Positions 7,897 through 15,961 of a stretch of DNA of 64,000 nt are shown in pieces. The notes beneath the pieces are model-generated. The model saw only the letters and a list, made by a program, of their open reading frames with translations. It was not told where the DNA came from and did no database searches. The first letter of the stretch is position 1; every line of letters starts with the position of its first letter. Made by a program: the position numbers and the translations under genes. Origin of the DNA: Micromonospora lupini str. Lupac 08 (GTDB taxonomy: Bacteria; Actinomycetota; Actinomycetes; Mycobacteriales; Micromonosporaceae); contig NZ_HF570108.1 in the NCBI RefSeq assembly GCF_000297395.2, forward strand, positions 1,402,611 to 1,466,610, given 5' to 3'.

Positions 7897-9267
7897 TTGA
7901 CGATCGGCCCAGGCTTCGCGGCCGACAGCCGGCCGGCCGACGAGCCGAATCCCGTGGTTCGCCACAGGTCGTCGGCAAAGGTCGCCCAGTGGGTCGAGGT
8001 GCACCGGCTGGCGGTGGCGGGCCGGGAGACGGCGATCGCCCGTCATGTCGGTCGGCTGGTGGCGAGGGTGTGGCTCCCCAGGTCCCGGTACGCGGACGTC
8101 GCGGCTCTCGCGAATGCCACCCTGACGCTCGGCCCGGATGCCGGCGCCTTCTACGACCTGGGCTGGGTGCAAACGACCACCGGGCAGCCCTGGCAGGCCC
8201 TGGCCAGCTACGAGCAGGCTCTGGCCCTGTACCGCGAGGCCGGCAACCTGGGCAGCGAAGCAGCAACCCTGACCAACATCGGCGCGGTCTACGACAACCT
8301 CGGGGATCGCGAGCGGGCCCTGGCCCACTACCAGCAGGCCCTACCCGTCACCAGGGGAGTCGGCAACCGTTCCGGCGAAGCGACCACCCTCGTCAACATC
8401 GGCCTCGTCCACGACAACCGCGGGGATCGGGAGCGAGCCCTGGCCTATTACGAGCAGGCTCTGGCCATCACACGGGAAGTCGACGACCGTGCCGGCGAAG
8501 CGATCGCCCTCAACAACATGGGCGCTACGTACAACAGGCTCGGGGAGCGGGAGCGGGCCCTGGCCTATTACGAGCAGGCTCTGGCCATCACGCGGGAAGT
8601 CGGCGACCGTGCCGGCGAAGCGACAGTCCTCAACAACATCGGCCTCGTGTACGACAACGTCGGGGATCGGGAGCGGGCCCTGGCCTACTACGGGCAGGCT
8701 CTGCCCATCCGACGGGAAGTCGGTGACCGCGCTGGCGAGGCGGCAACCCTGACCAACCTCGGCGCGGCGTACGACAGGCTTGGTTATCGGAAGCGGGCGC
8801 TGGCCTACTACGAGCAGGCGTTACCCATCCAGCGGGAGGTCGGCGACCGTGCCAGCGAAGCGATCACCCTCAACAACATGGGCGCGGCGCATTTCGGGCT
8901 CGGGGATCCGGAACGGGCACGCGCCTACTTCGAGCAGGCGCTACCGGTCATCCGGGAGGTCGGCGACCGTTCCGGTGAAGCGACCACCCGGCACAACATC
9001 GGTGAGATCCGGCGTCAGCAGGGCGATTTCGCTGGTGCGAAGGACACCCTTGACGAGGTTCTGAAGGTCTTCCGGGCCATCGGTGACCGGGGATCAGAAG
9101 CAACTGCCTGCTCCACCATGGCGCTTGTGCTCGTCGACCTGGCGCGAGTCGACGAAGCCGTGAAGTTGCAACGCCGTGCGGTCGTCCTGGCGGAGCAGAC
9201 GAACCATCCGAGGCTGGAACGGATGCGGGCGATTCTCGGCCAGCTCCAGCAGATGCGAAAGCGATAG
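7897..9267 (+). CDS. TPR-repeat protein, paralogue 1 of the CHAT locus
   Basis: A 456-residue protein. After about 40 poorly ordered residues comes a helical module with WVEVHRLAV and TLTLGPDAG, also found in the other two TPR proteins of this locus. Then come about nine TPR units, most with an exact 40-residue period and a consensus like GEATTLNNIGLVYDNLGDRE. The last two units are divergent, and the C-terminus ends in a helical cap (LGQLQQMRKR) nearly the same as in paralogue 2. The TTG start is chosen because AGGGGAGG lies about 7 nt upstream and the start then aligns with paralogue 2. The frame stays open upstream to 7849. No enzyme motif is seen; the likely role is a scaffold or sensor for the CHAT-NTPase encoded downstream. 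Confidence 0.85.
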   Translation: MTIGPGFAADSRPADEPNPVVRHRSSAKVAQWVEVHRLAVAGRETAIARHVGRLVARVWLPRSRYADVAALANATLTLGPDAGAFYDLGWVQTTTGQPWQALASYEQALALYREAGNLGSEAATLTNIGAVYDNLGDRERALAHYQQALPVTRGVGNRSGEATTLVNIGLVHDNRGDRERALAYYEQALAITREVDDRAGEAIALNNMGATYNRLGERERALAYYEQALAITREVGDRAGEATVLNNIGLVYDNVGDRERALAYYGQALPIRREVGDRAGEAATLTNLGAAYDRLGYRKRALAYYEQALPIQREVGDRASEAITLNNMGAAHFGLGDPERARAYFEQALPVIREVGDRSGEATTRHNIGEIRRQQGDFAGAKDTLDEVLKVFRAIGDRGSEATACSTMALVLVDLARVDEAVKLQRRAVVLAEQTNHPRLERMRAILGQLQQMRKR

Positions 9268-9300
9268 TCGGCGTACTCAAGATCGCGCTTCATTCATGAC

Positions 9301-9332
9301 GTGGTGCTCTCCCTGTACGGGGAGGCCACTAC
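9301..9332 (+). terminator. weak hairpin between TPR genes 1 and 2
   Basis: An imperfect inverted repeat (GTGGTGCTCTCCC against GGGGAGGCCACTAC) with a short loop in the 205-bp gap. It could attenuate read-through into TPR gene 2. There is no T run and the arms are mismatched. Confidence 0.25.
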
Positions 9333-9472
9333 TTCCATGTTCGAAGTCGGATTCCAGACTTCAACAATCACCTGCCGCGTATCGCTGCGGTAGAGGTGTT
9401 GCAGGTCGACGGCGAGTGTGACGATCAATGGGTCGGATGGACAGCGAACCGAGGAAGAGGGGTGCCCCTCAG

Positions 9473-10843
9473 GTGACGGATGGTCCAGGCTCGACACCCG
9501 ACAGCGGGTGGGCCGCGGAGCCGGTACCCACGGTTCGCGGCGGGTTGGCGGCGACGGTTGCCCAGTGGGTGGAGGTGCACCGATTGGCGGTGCTGGGCCG
9601 GGAGCCGACGATCGCCCGGGATGCCGGGGTCCGGGTGACGAGGATGTGGCTGCGGAGGTCCCGTTTCGCGGACGTCGCCGCCCTCTCGAACGCGACCCTG
9701 ACCCTCGGCTTGGACGCTGACGCTCTCTATCACCTGGGTTGGGCTCAACTCTCCACAGGGCAACCGCGACAGGCTCTGGCCAACTACGAGCGGGCACTGA
9801 ATCTGTACCGCGAGGCCGGCTACCGCTACAACGAAGCGGCAACCCTCAACAACATCGGTGGTGTGTACGACAACGTCGGGGACCGACAGCGGGCCCTGGC
9901 CTATTACATGGAGGCTCTGCCCGTCCTACGGGAGATCGGCGACCGCAAAGGTGAAGCGACCGCCCTCACCAACATCGGCACGGTGTACGGACAGCGGGGG
10001 GAGCGAAAGCAGGCCTTGGCCTGTTACGTGGAGGCCCTGACCATCCGGCAGGGGATCGACGACCGTGCCGGCGAGGCGACCACCGTCGCCAACATCGGCG
10101 CGCTGCACGAAGGGATCGGGGACCACGAGCGGGCCCTGGCCTCCTACGAGCAGGCTCTACCCATCTTCCGGGAGGTTGGTAACCGTGCTGGCGAGGCGAC
10201 CGCCCTCAACAACATCGGTCTCGTGTACGACAGGCTCGGGGATCACGAGCGGGCCTTGGCCTACTACGCGGAGGCCCTACCCATTACCCGGGAGGTCGGC
10301 GACCGTGCTGTCGAGGCGGCCACCCTCACCAACATCGGCGCCCTCTACGGCACGCTCGGGGACCACAGGCGGGCCCTGGCCTCGTACGAGCAGGCTCTAC
10401 CGATTACCCGGGAGGCCGGTAACCGTGCTGGCGAGGCGACCGCCCTCAACAACATCGGTCTCGTGTACGACAGGCTCGGAAATCATGAGCGGGCTCTGGC
10501 TCACCTCGCGGAGGCTCTAGCCATCGTCCGAGAGGTCGGCAACCGTGCTGGCGAAGCGACCACCCGGTACAACATCGGCGAGATCCAGCGTCGGCAGGGT
10601 GATTTCGCCGGTGCGAAGGACAGCCTTGATGGCGTTCTTAAAATCCTGCGCGCGATCGGTGACCCACGCATGGAAGTGAAGGTCAGCTCCACGATGGCGT
10701 TCGTGCTCCTCAGCATGTTGCGGGTGGACGAGGCCATCGAGTTCCAGCGCCGAGCGGTCGTCCTGGCCGAGCGGACAAGCCATCCTTCGCTGAACCAGAT
10801 GCGGGCGATCCTTGACCAGCTACAGCGGATGAGAAGGAGATAG
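9473..10843 (+). CDS. TPR-repeat protein, paralogue 2 of the CHAT locus
   Basis: About 456 residues, built like paralogue 1: a short leader, the WVEVHRLAV / TLTLGLDAD helical module, about nine TPR units of mostly 40 residues, and the same C-terminal cap (ILDQLQRMRRR). The GTG at 9473 (VTDGPGSTPDS) follows a purine-rich GAGGAAGAGGGG by about 10 nt and aligns with the start of paralogue 1; ATG codons at 9428 and 9437 are in-frame alternatives. Two TPR units are duplicated at DNA level (10141-10249 and 10381-10489). It ends 77 bp before the CHAT-NTPase gene on the same strand, so cotranscription is likely. Confidence 0.85.
   Translation: MTDGPGSTPDSGWAAEPVPTVRGGLAATVAQWVEVHRLAVLGREPTIARDAGVRVTRMWLRRSRFADVAALSNATLTLGLDADALYHLGWAQLSTGQPRQALANYERALNLYREAGYRYNEAATLNNIGGVYDNVGDRQRALAYYMEALPVLREIGDRKGEATALTNIGTVYGQRGERKQALACYVEALTIRQGIDDRAGEATTVANIGALHEGIGDHERALASYEQALPIFREVGNRAGEATALNNIGLVYDRLGDHERALAYYAEALPITREVGDRAVEAATLTNIGALYGTLGDHRRALASYEQALPITREAGNRAGEATALNNIGLVYDRLGNHERALAHLAEALAIVREVGNRAGEATTRYNIGEIQRRQGDFAGAKDSLDGVLKILRAIGDPRMEVKVSSTMAFVLLSMLRVDEAIEFQRRAVVLAERTSHPSLNQMRAILDQLQRMRRR
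10141..10489 (+). repeat. 240-bp spaced duplication of TPR units
   Basis: Positions 10141-10249 and 10381-10489 are near-identical. The core from 10178 to 10239 (62 bp) recurs without change at 10418-10479. The 240-bp spacing equals two 40-residue TPR units, so this is a recent in-frame tandem duplication or gene conversion inside TPR gene 2. Confidence 0.8.
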
Positions 10844-10920
10844 GCGGTGAGCACTGCCGTGCTCGAGGGAGATCTCTTCCCCGCAGGCCGAATCGCAGCA
10901 ATGCCGAGGAAGGGCTTCCT

Positions 10921-13191
10921 GTGGTCAGCGAGATGAACACGTACGAGCTGGAGATCTTCGAGCAGACCTCCGACTACTCCGAGCTGCGTTTGTCCAGCGG
11001 AGAAGGCCGCCCGAAGACCCGTGGCGTGGACAAGGCTGCCATCGATCGCCTGATCGGTGTGGTGGAACGCCAGTACAGCCAGCACTCGGTCACTCAGCAG
11101 GTGTTCGGCTCACCGCAGCTACTCGGTCTCGGCACGGAACTGGCGGCCTTCCTCGACGGCGACGAACGGTGGCTGACTCCGATCCTGCACCACCCTCCCG
11201 GCACCACACTGCGCATCACTGTGGCGGGGCAGCTACGGCACCTGCCCTGGGAACTGCTCGCCTCCGACGGCGCGTACCTGACCGTCTCCGGTCATGCGCC
11301 GCTGCTGCCAGTGCGGGCCGTCGGCACGAACGCGGCCCTCAAGACCCCGGTCACACCAGGGAACCGGCCCCTGCGGGTGCTGTTCATGGCCACGTCGCCC
11401 GAGGGCGTCGAGCCCGTGCTCAGGTACGAGGCGGAGGAGGCGGCCATCCTGGATGCCACCGTGCGCACCGGCACCGAGCTGGTCGTCGAGGAGAGCGGCA
11501 CCCTGGAAGGGCTCCGTTTCCTCAGTCGCGACCACGGCGCGGGATACTTCGACGTCCTGCACCTCAGCGGCCACGCCACCATCAGTGAGACCGGCCAACC
11601 CGTCTTCGTGGTGGAGGACGAGTTCGGCGGGCGGGTCGACGCCACGGCCGACCAGATCGCCCACGCACTGGCCGGGCACTGGCCCCGCTTGGTCTTCGTC
11701 TCCGGCTGCCTCACCGGGAGCGCCCCCGGCGGCGGCACCGTCCCCTCGATGAGCGAAAGCCTCGTCAGCGCCGGAGCCCCCGCGGTGCTGGGGTGGGCGC
11801 TGCCGGTCGGGGACCTTTCGGCGACCGATTTCGCCGCGGAGCTCTACCGGTCGCTGGCTGACGGGGTGCCCCTGGACCGGGCCGTCACCGAGGCCCGCCA
11901 GCACCTGTTCACGCAGAAGCGCGGCAACTGGCATCTGCTGCGCGTCTACGCAGACAGGTCTCCCCTGGCGCCCATGGTCACGCCGCTGCACACAAAGGGG
12001 CGCGCACGAATCCAGATCCGGCCCGCCGACCAGGAATTCCTGGACCCGCAGACCCAGCTCTCCCGGGTCGCCGCGCGTGCCGCCTTCGTCGGACGACGGC
12101 GCGTCATCCAGCGCTGCCTGCGTACCCTCAAAAAGCCTCAGGGCACGGACGGCGCGGCCGAGGCCCTGGTCCTGCAGGGCATGGGCGGTCTCGGCAAGAG
12201 CAGCCTCGCCTCCCGGCTGCTGGAACGCGTGCCCACGCACCAGCGTGCCGTCTGGTACGGCCGCGTCGACCTGACGAGCTTCCGGGAACTCGCCAGCAAG
12301 CTCTCGTTTCCCACCGTCGAGCAGCAGATCGAGGCGGACAAGCTGCTCGCGGACGACCGGGCGTCCCTCCTGGTCCGCCTACGCCACCTGCTCCGCGTCG
12401 ACGGACCTCTCGGGCAGACGCCCTGCCTGTTCGTGTTCGACGACTTCGAGGTCGGCAACCTCGACGAACGCGGCGGCGGTCACGTGCTCTCCGCGGAGAT
12501 GGCCGACATCCTTCCGGCACTGCTCAAGGCCATCCGCGAAACCGGGAGCCCCAGCCGGGTCGTCATCACCAGCCGCTACCGCTTCCCCGCCCCCGCCGGA
12601 ACCACAGTCGTCGTCGAGTCACTCGAAACGCTCACCGACACCGAGCAGACCAAGAAACTCGCGAACCTGCCGAACCTGCGCCGCGGCTCCTCCATCGATC
12701 CCGACATCCGCACGCGCGCCATCCACGCCTCGGCCGGCAACCCGCGACTGCTCGACTGGCTCGACCTGATCGTCGCCCAACCCAGCCTCGACATCGACGG
12801 CCTCATCAGCGCCATCGAAGGGGAAGCCGACCGTTTCCGCCGGGAAACCGTCCTCGCGAAGAACCTCCTCGGCTCGCAGGCCCCCGAGCTGCAAAAGATG
12901 CTCGCGAAGGTCAACGTCATCGAACTGCCCGTCCCCGCCGAAACCGTCACGGCCGTCCACGACCACCCCGACGCCACCAGCCACATCGAGCGCGCCGTCC
13001 AGCTCGGCCTCATGGAAGAGGGTACGGACCCCGAAACGCGCCGGCCCCGCTACTACGTCTCCAACATCCTTCGTCCCCTGATTCGTCCTCTGCTCACCGA
13101 CGACGAATACACCGAAGCCTGTGCCGCCGCCGCACGGAGCCTCTACAAACTCTGGGTCACCGACCCTGCGCCGCCCTTGCCCGCGTCATGA
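10921..13191 (+). CDS. CHAT-domain caspase-like peptidase fused to STAND NTPase
   Basis: A 756-residue protein. Residues about 90-350 form a CHAT domain with the caspase-type dyad His218 (in HLSGHA) and Cys263 (in FVSGCLTGS), preceded by the typical PWELL segment. Residues about 380-620 form a STAND/NB-ARC-like NTPase with Walker A GMGGLGKS (420-427), Walker B LFVFDDFE (503-510), VVITSR and a GNP motif at 606-608. The C-terminal 120 residues look like a winged-helix region. No TPR follows inside this protein; in many homologues TPRs continue directly here. GTG at 10921 is chosen from AGGAAGG 5-10 nt upstream; ATG at 10933 is possible. The 3' end overlaps the next TPR gene by 4 bp (ATGA), implying translational coupling and complex formation. 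The predicted role is a ligand-activated protease switch; its substrate is unknown. Confidence 0.88.
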   Translation: MVSEMNTYELEIFEQTSDYSELRLSSGEGRPKTRGVDKAAIDRLIGVVERQYSQHSVTQQVFGSPQLLGLGTELAAFLDGDERWLTPILHHPPGTTLRITVAGQLRHLPWELLASDGAYLTVSGHAPLLPVRAVGTNAALKTPVTPGNRPLRVLFMATSPEGVEPVLRYEAEEAAILDATVRTGTELVVEESGTLEGLRFLSRDHGAGYFDVLHLSGHATISETGQPVFVVEDEFGGRVDATADQIAHALAGHWPRLVFVSGCLTGSAPGGGTVPSMSESLVSAGAPAVLGWALPVGDLSATDFAAELYRSLADGVPLDRAVTEARQHLFTQKRGNWHLLRVYADRSPLAPMVTPLHTKGRARIQIRPADQEFLDPQTQLSRVAARAAFVGRRRVIQRCLRTLKKPQGTDGAAEALVLQGMGGLGKSSLASRLLERVPTHQRAVWYGRVDLTSFRELASKLSFPTVEQQIEADKLLADDRASLLVRLRHLLRVDGPLGQTPCLFVFDDFEVGNLDERGGGHVLSAEMADILPALLKAIRETGSPSRVVITSRYRFPAPAGTTVVVESLETLTDTEQTKKLANLPNLRRGSSIDPDIRTRAIHASAGNPRLLDWLDLIVAQPSLDIDGLISAIEGEADRFRRETVLAKNLLGSQAPELQKMLAKVNVIELPVPAETVTAVHDHPDATSHIERAVQLGLMEEGTDPETRRPRYYVSNILRPLIRPLLTDDEYTEACAAAARSLYKLWVTDPAPPLPAS

Positions 13192-14378
13192 CCACCCTGG
13201 CTCGTTGGGTGGAGGTGCACCGGCTGGCGGTGGCGGGCCGGGAGGCGGCGATCGCCCGAGACGTTGGTGATCGGGTGGCACGGGTGTGGCTACGCAGGTC
13301 GCGATTTGCGGATGTCGTGGCACTGTCGACTGCGACCCTGACTCTCGGCCCGGACGCTGGCGCCCTCTACGACCTTGGCCGGGCGCAATCCAACACCGGG
13401 CAGAACCAGCAGGCCCTGGCCAGCTATGAGCGGGCCCTGCACCTGTACCGGGAGTCCGGGCACCGGGGCAACGAGGCGGCCACCCTCAACAACATCGGCT
13501 TGGCGCAGAACAGGCTCGGGAATCTGGGGCAGGCCCTGGGTTACTACGAGCAAGCTTTGTCCATCGCAAGAGAGGTCGGCGATCGTGCTGGCGAAGCCAT
13601 CACCCTCCACAACATCGGAGGCGTATACGACAGGCGTGGGGATCGGCGGCGAGCCCGGGACTACTACGGACAGGCGCTACTGATCCATCGGGAGGTCGGC
13701 GACCGTTTTGGGGAGGCGACGACCCTCATCAGCATCGGCTCCGTCGACGACAACCTCGGAGACCGCCAGCGGGCCCTGGACTACTACGGGCAGGCTCTAC
13801 TCATCCAACGGGAGGTCGGCAACCGTGCCGGCGAAGCGGCGGCACTCACCAACATCGGCCTCGCACACAAGAGGCGTGGGGATCCGGAGCAGGCCCTGGA
13901 CTACTACGGGCAGGCGCTACCCATCCAGCGAGAGGTCGGCGACCGTGCGGGCGAGGCGACGACCCTCAACAACATCGGCGCCGTGTACGGCGACCTCGGG
14001 GATCGGGAGCGGGCCTTGACCCACTACGAGCAGGCCCTACGCATCCGCCGAGACGTCGGCGACCGTGCGGGTGAGGCGGCCTCCCTCAACAACATCGGCC
14101 TCGCATACCACGGGCTTGGGGACCGGGGGCGGGCCCTGACCTACTACGAGCAGGCTCTCCCCCTTATCCGGGAGGTTGGCGACCGCGCCGGCGAAGCAGT
14201 CGCCCGGTACAACATGGGGATGCTCCGCTGGATGGAGGGAGATCTCGACCAAGCAATCGGCGAGCTCGAACTCGTCGTCGAACTCGGCCGTCAAGTCGGC
14301 GATCCAAACCTGGCAGCGGACACAGGCATGCTCGAACATCTACGCAATGAACGAGCGAAGGCGCGGAAAGCGACCTGA
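13188..14378 (+). CDS. TPR-repeat protein, paralogue 3, coupled to CHAT-NTPase
   Basis: A 396-residue protein starting at the ATGA overlap with the CHAT-NTPase gene. It opens directly with the shared helical module (LARWVEVHRLAVAGRE), lacking the extra leader of paralogues 1 and 2, then has about eight TPR units with the same 40-residue consensus, often with DYYGQAL in place of AYYEQAL. Its C-terminus (ELVVELGRQVGDPNL) differs from the cap of the other two. The gene starts exactly where the TPR region of a fused CHAT-NTPase-TPR protein would begin, so it is probably the split-off sensor half. It is almost certainly made together with the NTPase. Confidence 0.88.
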   Translation: MTTLARWVEVHRLAVAGREAAIARDVGDRVARVWLRRSRFADVVALSTATLTLGPDAGALYDLGRAQSNTGQNQQALASYERALHLYRESGHRGNEAATLNNIGLAQNRLGNLGQALGYYEQALSIAREVGDRAGEAITLHNIGGVYDRRGDRRRARDYYGQALLIHREVGDRFGEATTLISIGSVDDNLGDRQRALDYYGQALLIQREVGNRAGEAAALTNIGLAHKRRGDPEQALDYYGQALPIQREVGDRAGEATTLNNIGAVYGDLGDRERALTHYEQALRIRRDVGDRAGEAASLNNIGLAYHGLGDRGRALTYYEQALPLIREVGDRAGEAVARYNMGMLRWMEGDLDQAIGELELVVELGRQVGDPNLAADTGMLEHLRNERAKARKAT

Positions 14379-14701
14379 TCGCCACCCCGCCCGATCACGC
14401 CGCGCGCTCAGCCGTGGCAAAAATGCCCCGCCGTTGTGGTGGCCGGTCCCGGGCCAGGCGAGAAGCTGGTTGACGGATATCTGACAACGAACGCATTGCA
14501 GGTCTCTGTGACTTTTGCCGACTGGGCTCAAAATCGTCTAAACGTGCGACTAGCGGCTCGTCGAATCGGGTGCTTGCTGGGCTGACTCGTCGTCCGACCC
14601 AGGCCGGGTGGAGGGCTATTTGTCACGGGCGCCTATGGCATCGTGCGAGACGCTTCCTTGTTTCGCTGCAACGCCGATCAAGATCCGGGAGACATCACTC
14701 G
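14379..14701. other. 323-bp gap without a convincing gene
   Basis: Between the last TPR gene and the DUF4352 gene. It is visibly less GC-rich than its surroundings, with stretches such as GCTCAAAATCGTCTAAACG. Only short ORFs are present and none has recognisable content. A promoter for the DUF4352 gene is expected here, but no clear -35/-10 pair stands out. Confidence 0.5.
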
Positions 14702-15520
14702 ATGACGGCCCCTAACGAGCCCACCCAGTATCAGCCGATCGTCAGTCAGCCACTGATGCCACCAGGTGGTCACTTCTCGCAGCCGGATGCCGGGCAACTC
14801 CCACCCCCCAACACCGGCCAGCTTCCTCCGCCGATGCCCGGCGAGGTCTCATCATCGCTCGCCCCCAAGAAGCGTGCCTCATGGCTGCTGCCCACCCTCA
14901 TCGGAGTCGGCGCGTTCGTAATGCTTTGCTGTGGCGGTGGGTTGGTGGTCGGCCTTACCGCCGATGACAAGAAGGCTGATGCCACCGCCGTCAGCAGCAG
15001 CGCTTCCGCCCAGCCGACTAGCGCCACCTCTGCGAGTGCATCAGCTCCGGCGGAGAAGGTGGCGGCTTCCAGCCCGGCCAAGACGACTACGGCTCCCGAG
15101 CCTACGAAGCCGAAGGTTCCCGGAATTGGCGACAAGGTGCGCGGCGGCGACTTCGAGTTCACCGTCAAAAGTGTGAAGTGTGGGATCTCCCAGGTGGGCA
15201 GTGAATTCCTCAACACCAAGGCGCAGGGCACGTTCTGTAGGGTCAGCGTTACTGTCAAGAACGTTACTAAAAAAGCGCATACCTTCCACGCCGATGGCAG
15301 CATTTCCGCTCAAGACGGTGCTGGTCGGGAGTACGAGGTCGACGGAGAGGCCGGGATCTACGGCAATAGTGATGGGCAGGGGTTCCTCGACGAAATCAAT
15401 CCGGGCAACTCCGTGACCGCACACGTCTTCTTCGACGTGCCAAAGGGCACCAAGCTCAAGACGGTCACCCTTGATGCCGGGCTGTTCACCTTCGCCGAGG
15501 ACGCCGTCGTCGCCCTGTGA
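14702..15520 (+). CDS. membrane-anchored DUF4352-type protein
   Basis: A 272-residue protein: a Pro/Gln-rich cytoplasmic N-terminus with repeated GQLPPP, one membrane segment at about residues 62-83, a Ser/Ala/Thr-rich stalk, then a C-terminal beta-rich domain (about 140-272) with paired cysteines (VKCGISQVG and TFCRVSVTVKNV) typical of DUF4352 extracellular domains. The ATG at 14702 follows CGGGAGACATCACTCG, a usable ribosome site. The domain is thought to bind or present ligands outside the membrane; the function is unknown. Its base composition is less GC-biased than the core genes, like the preceding gap. It may or may not belong to the CHAT locus. Confidence 0.75.
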   Translation: MTAPNEPTQYQPIVSQPLMPPGGHFSQPDAGQLPPPNTGQLPPPMPGEVSSSLAPKKRASWLLPTLIGVGAFVMLCCGGGLVVGLTADDKKADATAVSSSASAQPTSATSASASAPAEKVAASSPAKTTTAPEPTKPKVPGIGDKVRGGDFEFTVKSVKCGISQVGSEFLNTKAQGTFCRVSVTVKNVTKKAHTFHADGSISAQDGAGREYEVDGEAGIYGNSDGQGFLDEINPGNSVTAHVFFDVPKGTKLKTVTLDAGLFTFAEDAVVAL

Positions 15521-15625
15521 TCGTCGCCAAGCCTCCCGACACGTCGATGTAAAACAAGTGTCATGGTGCGCCCTCAGAGTTCACGCGTCCGCCGAAGTGC
15601 CGTCGCCTTCCTACCTTTAGTGACC

Positions 15626-15658
15626 AGCGAGGCCCCGGCGTATGCCGCGGGCCTCGCT
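15626..15658. terminator. hairpin between convergent genes
   Basis: AGCGAGGCCC pairs with GGGCCTCGCT, extended inward by CGGC/GCCG around GTAT with one bulged base. It lies between the convergent DUF4352 and DUF397 genes and is suited to ending both transcripts; there is no T run. Confidence 0.6.
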
Positions 15659-15769
15659 GTGATGGCGGTCTTGGAGAAACGCACAACCTCGCGGAAGTCA
15701 CGATCGGTCGGAGGAGTGACCCCGCTGAAGGCTTGCCAAGAGCATCCGGGTGCTCCGGGTGTGCATCGG

Positions 15770-15961
15770 TTAGCGGCGGTGCATCTTGCCCACGAAGGTG
15801 GCCCAGGCCGCTGGCATGAAGGTGAGGGTCGGTCCGTGCGGGTCCTTGCTGTCGCGGACGGCGACGATGCCGGGCAGATTGTCGGCGACCTCGACACACT
15901 CGCCGCCGTTGCTGCCGCTTCGGGTGCTCTTGCGCCAACGGGCGCCGCTCAGATCAACCAT
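15770..15961 (-). CDS. DUF397 small protein
   Basis: A 63-residue protein with the DUF397 pattern: an opening LSGARWRKSTRSG, then GGECVEVADN, an AVRDSKDP segment and a C-terminal W..FVG motif. Such proteins are abundant in sporulating actinomycetes and nearly always sit next to an XRE regulator. Here its ATG overlaps the end of the upstream XRE gene by 8 bp, so the two are translationally coupled. By analogy with other DUF397-XRE pairs it probably modulates the regulator; the mechanism is not evident from sequence. Confidence 0.9.
   Translation of the reverse strand: MVDLSGARWRKSTRSGSNGGECVEVADNLPGIVAVRDSKDPHGPTLTFMPAAWATFVGKMHRR

Noticed and set aside
8240..9000. Regular 120-bp periodicity resembling a repeat array or CRISPR
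   Set aside because: It is the coding signature of 40-residue TPR units, in frame through the gene. There are no short identical repeats with unique spacers and no cas genes.
9301..9472. Possible separate small gene between TPR genes 1 and 2
   Set aside because: No ORF with a ribosome site or recognisable content; the gap holds just a weak hairpin and the start region of TPR gene 2.
10844..10920. Antitoxin-like small gene immediately before the CHAT gene
   Set aside because: Only 77 bp are available and no start codon with a ribosome site leads to a plausible frame.
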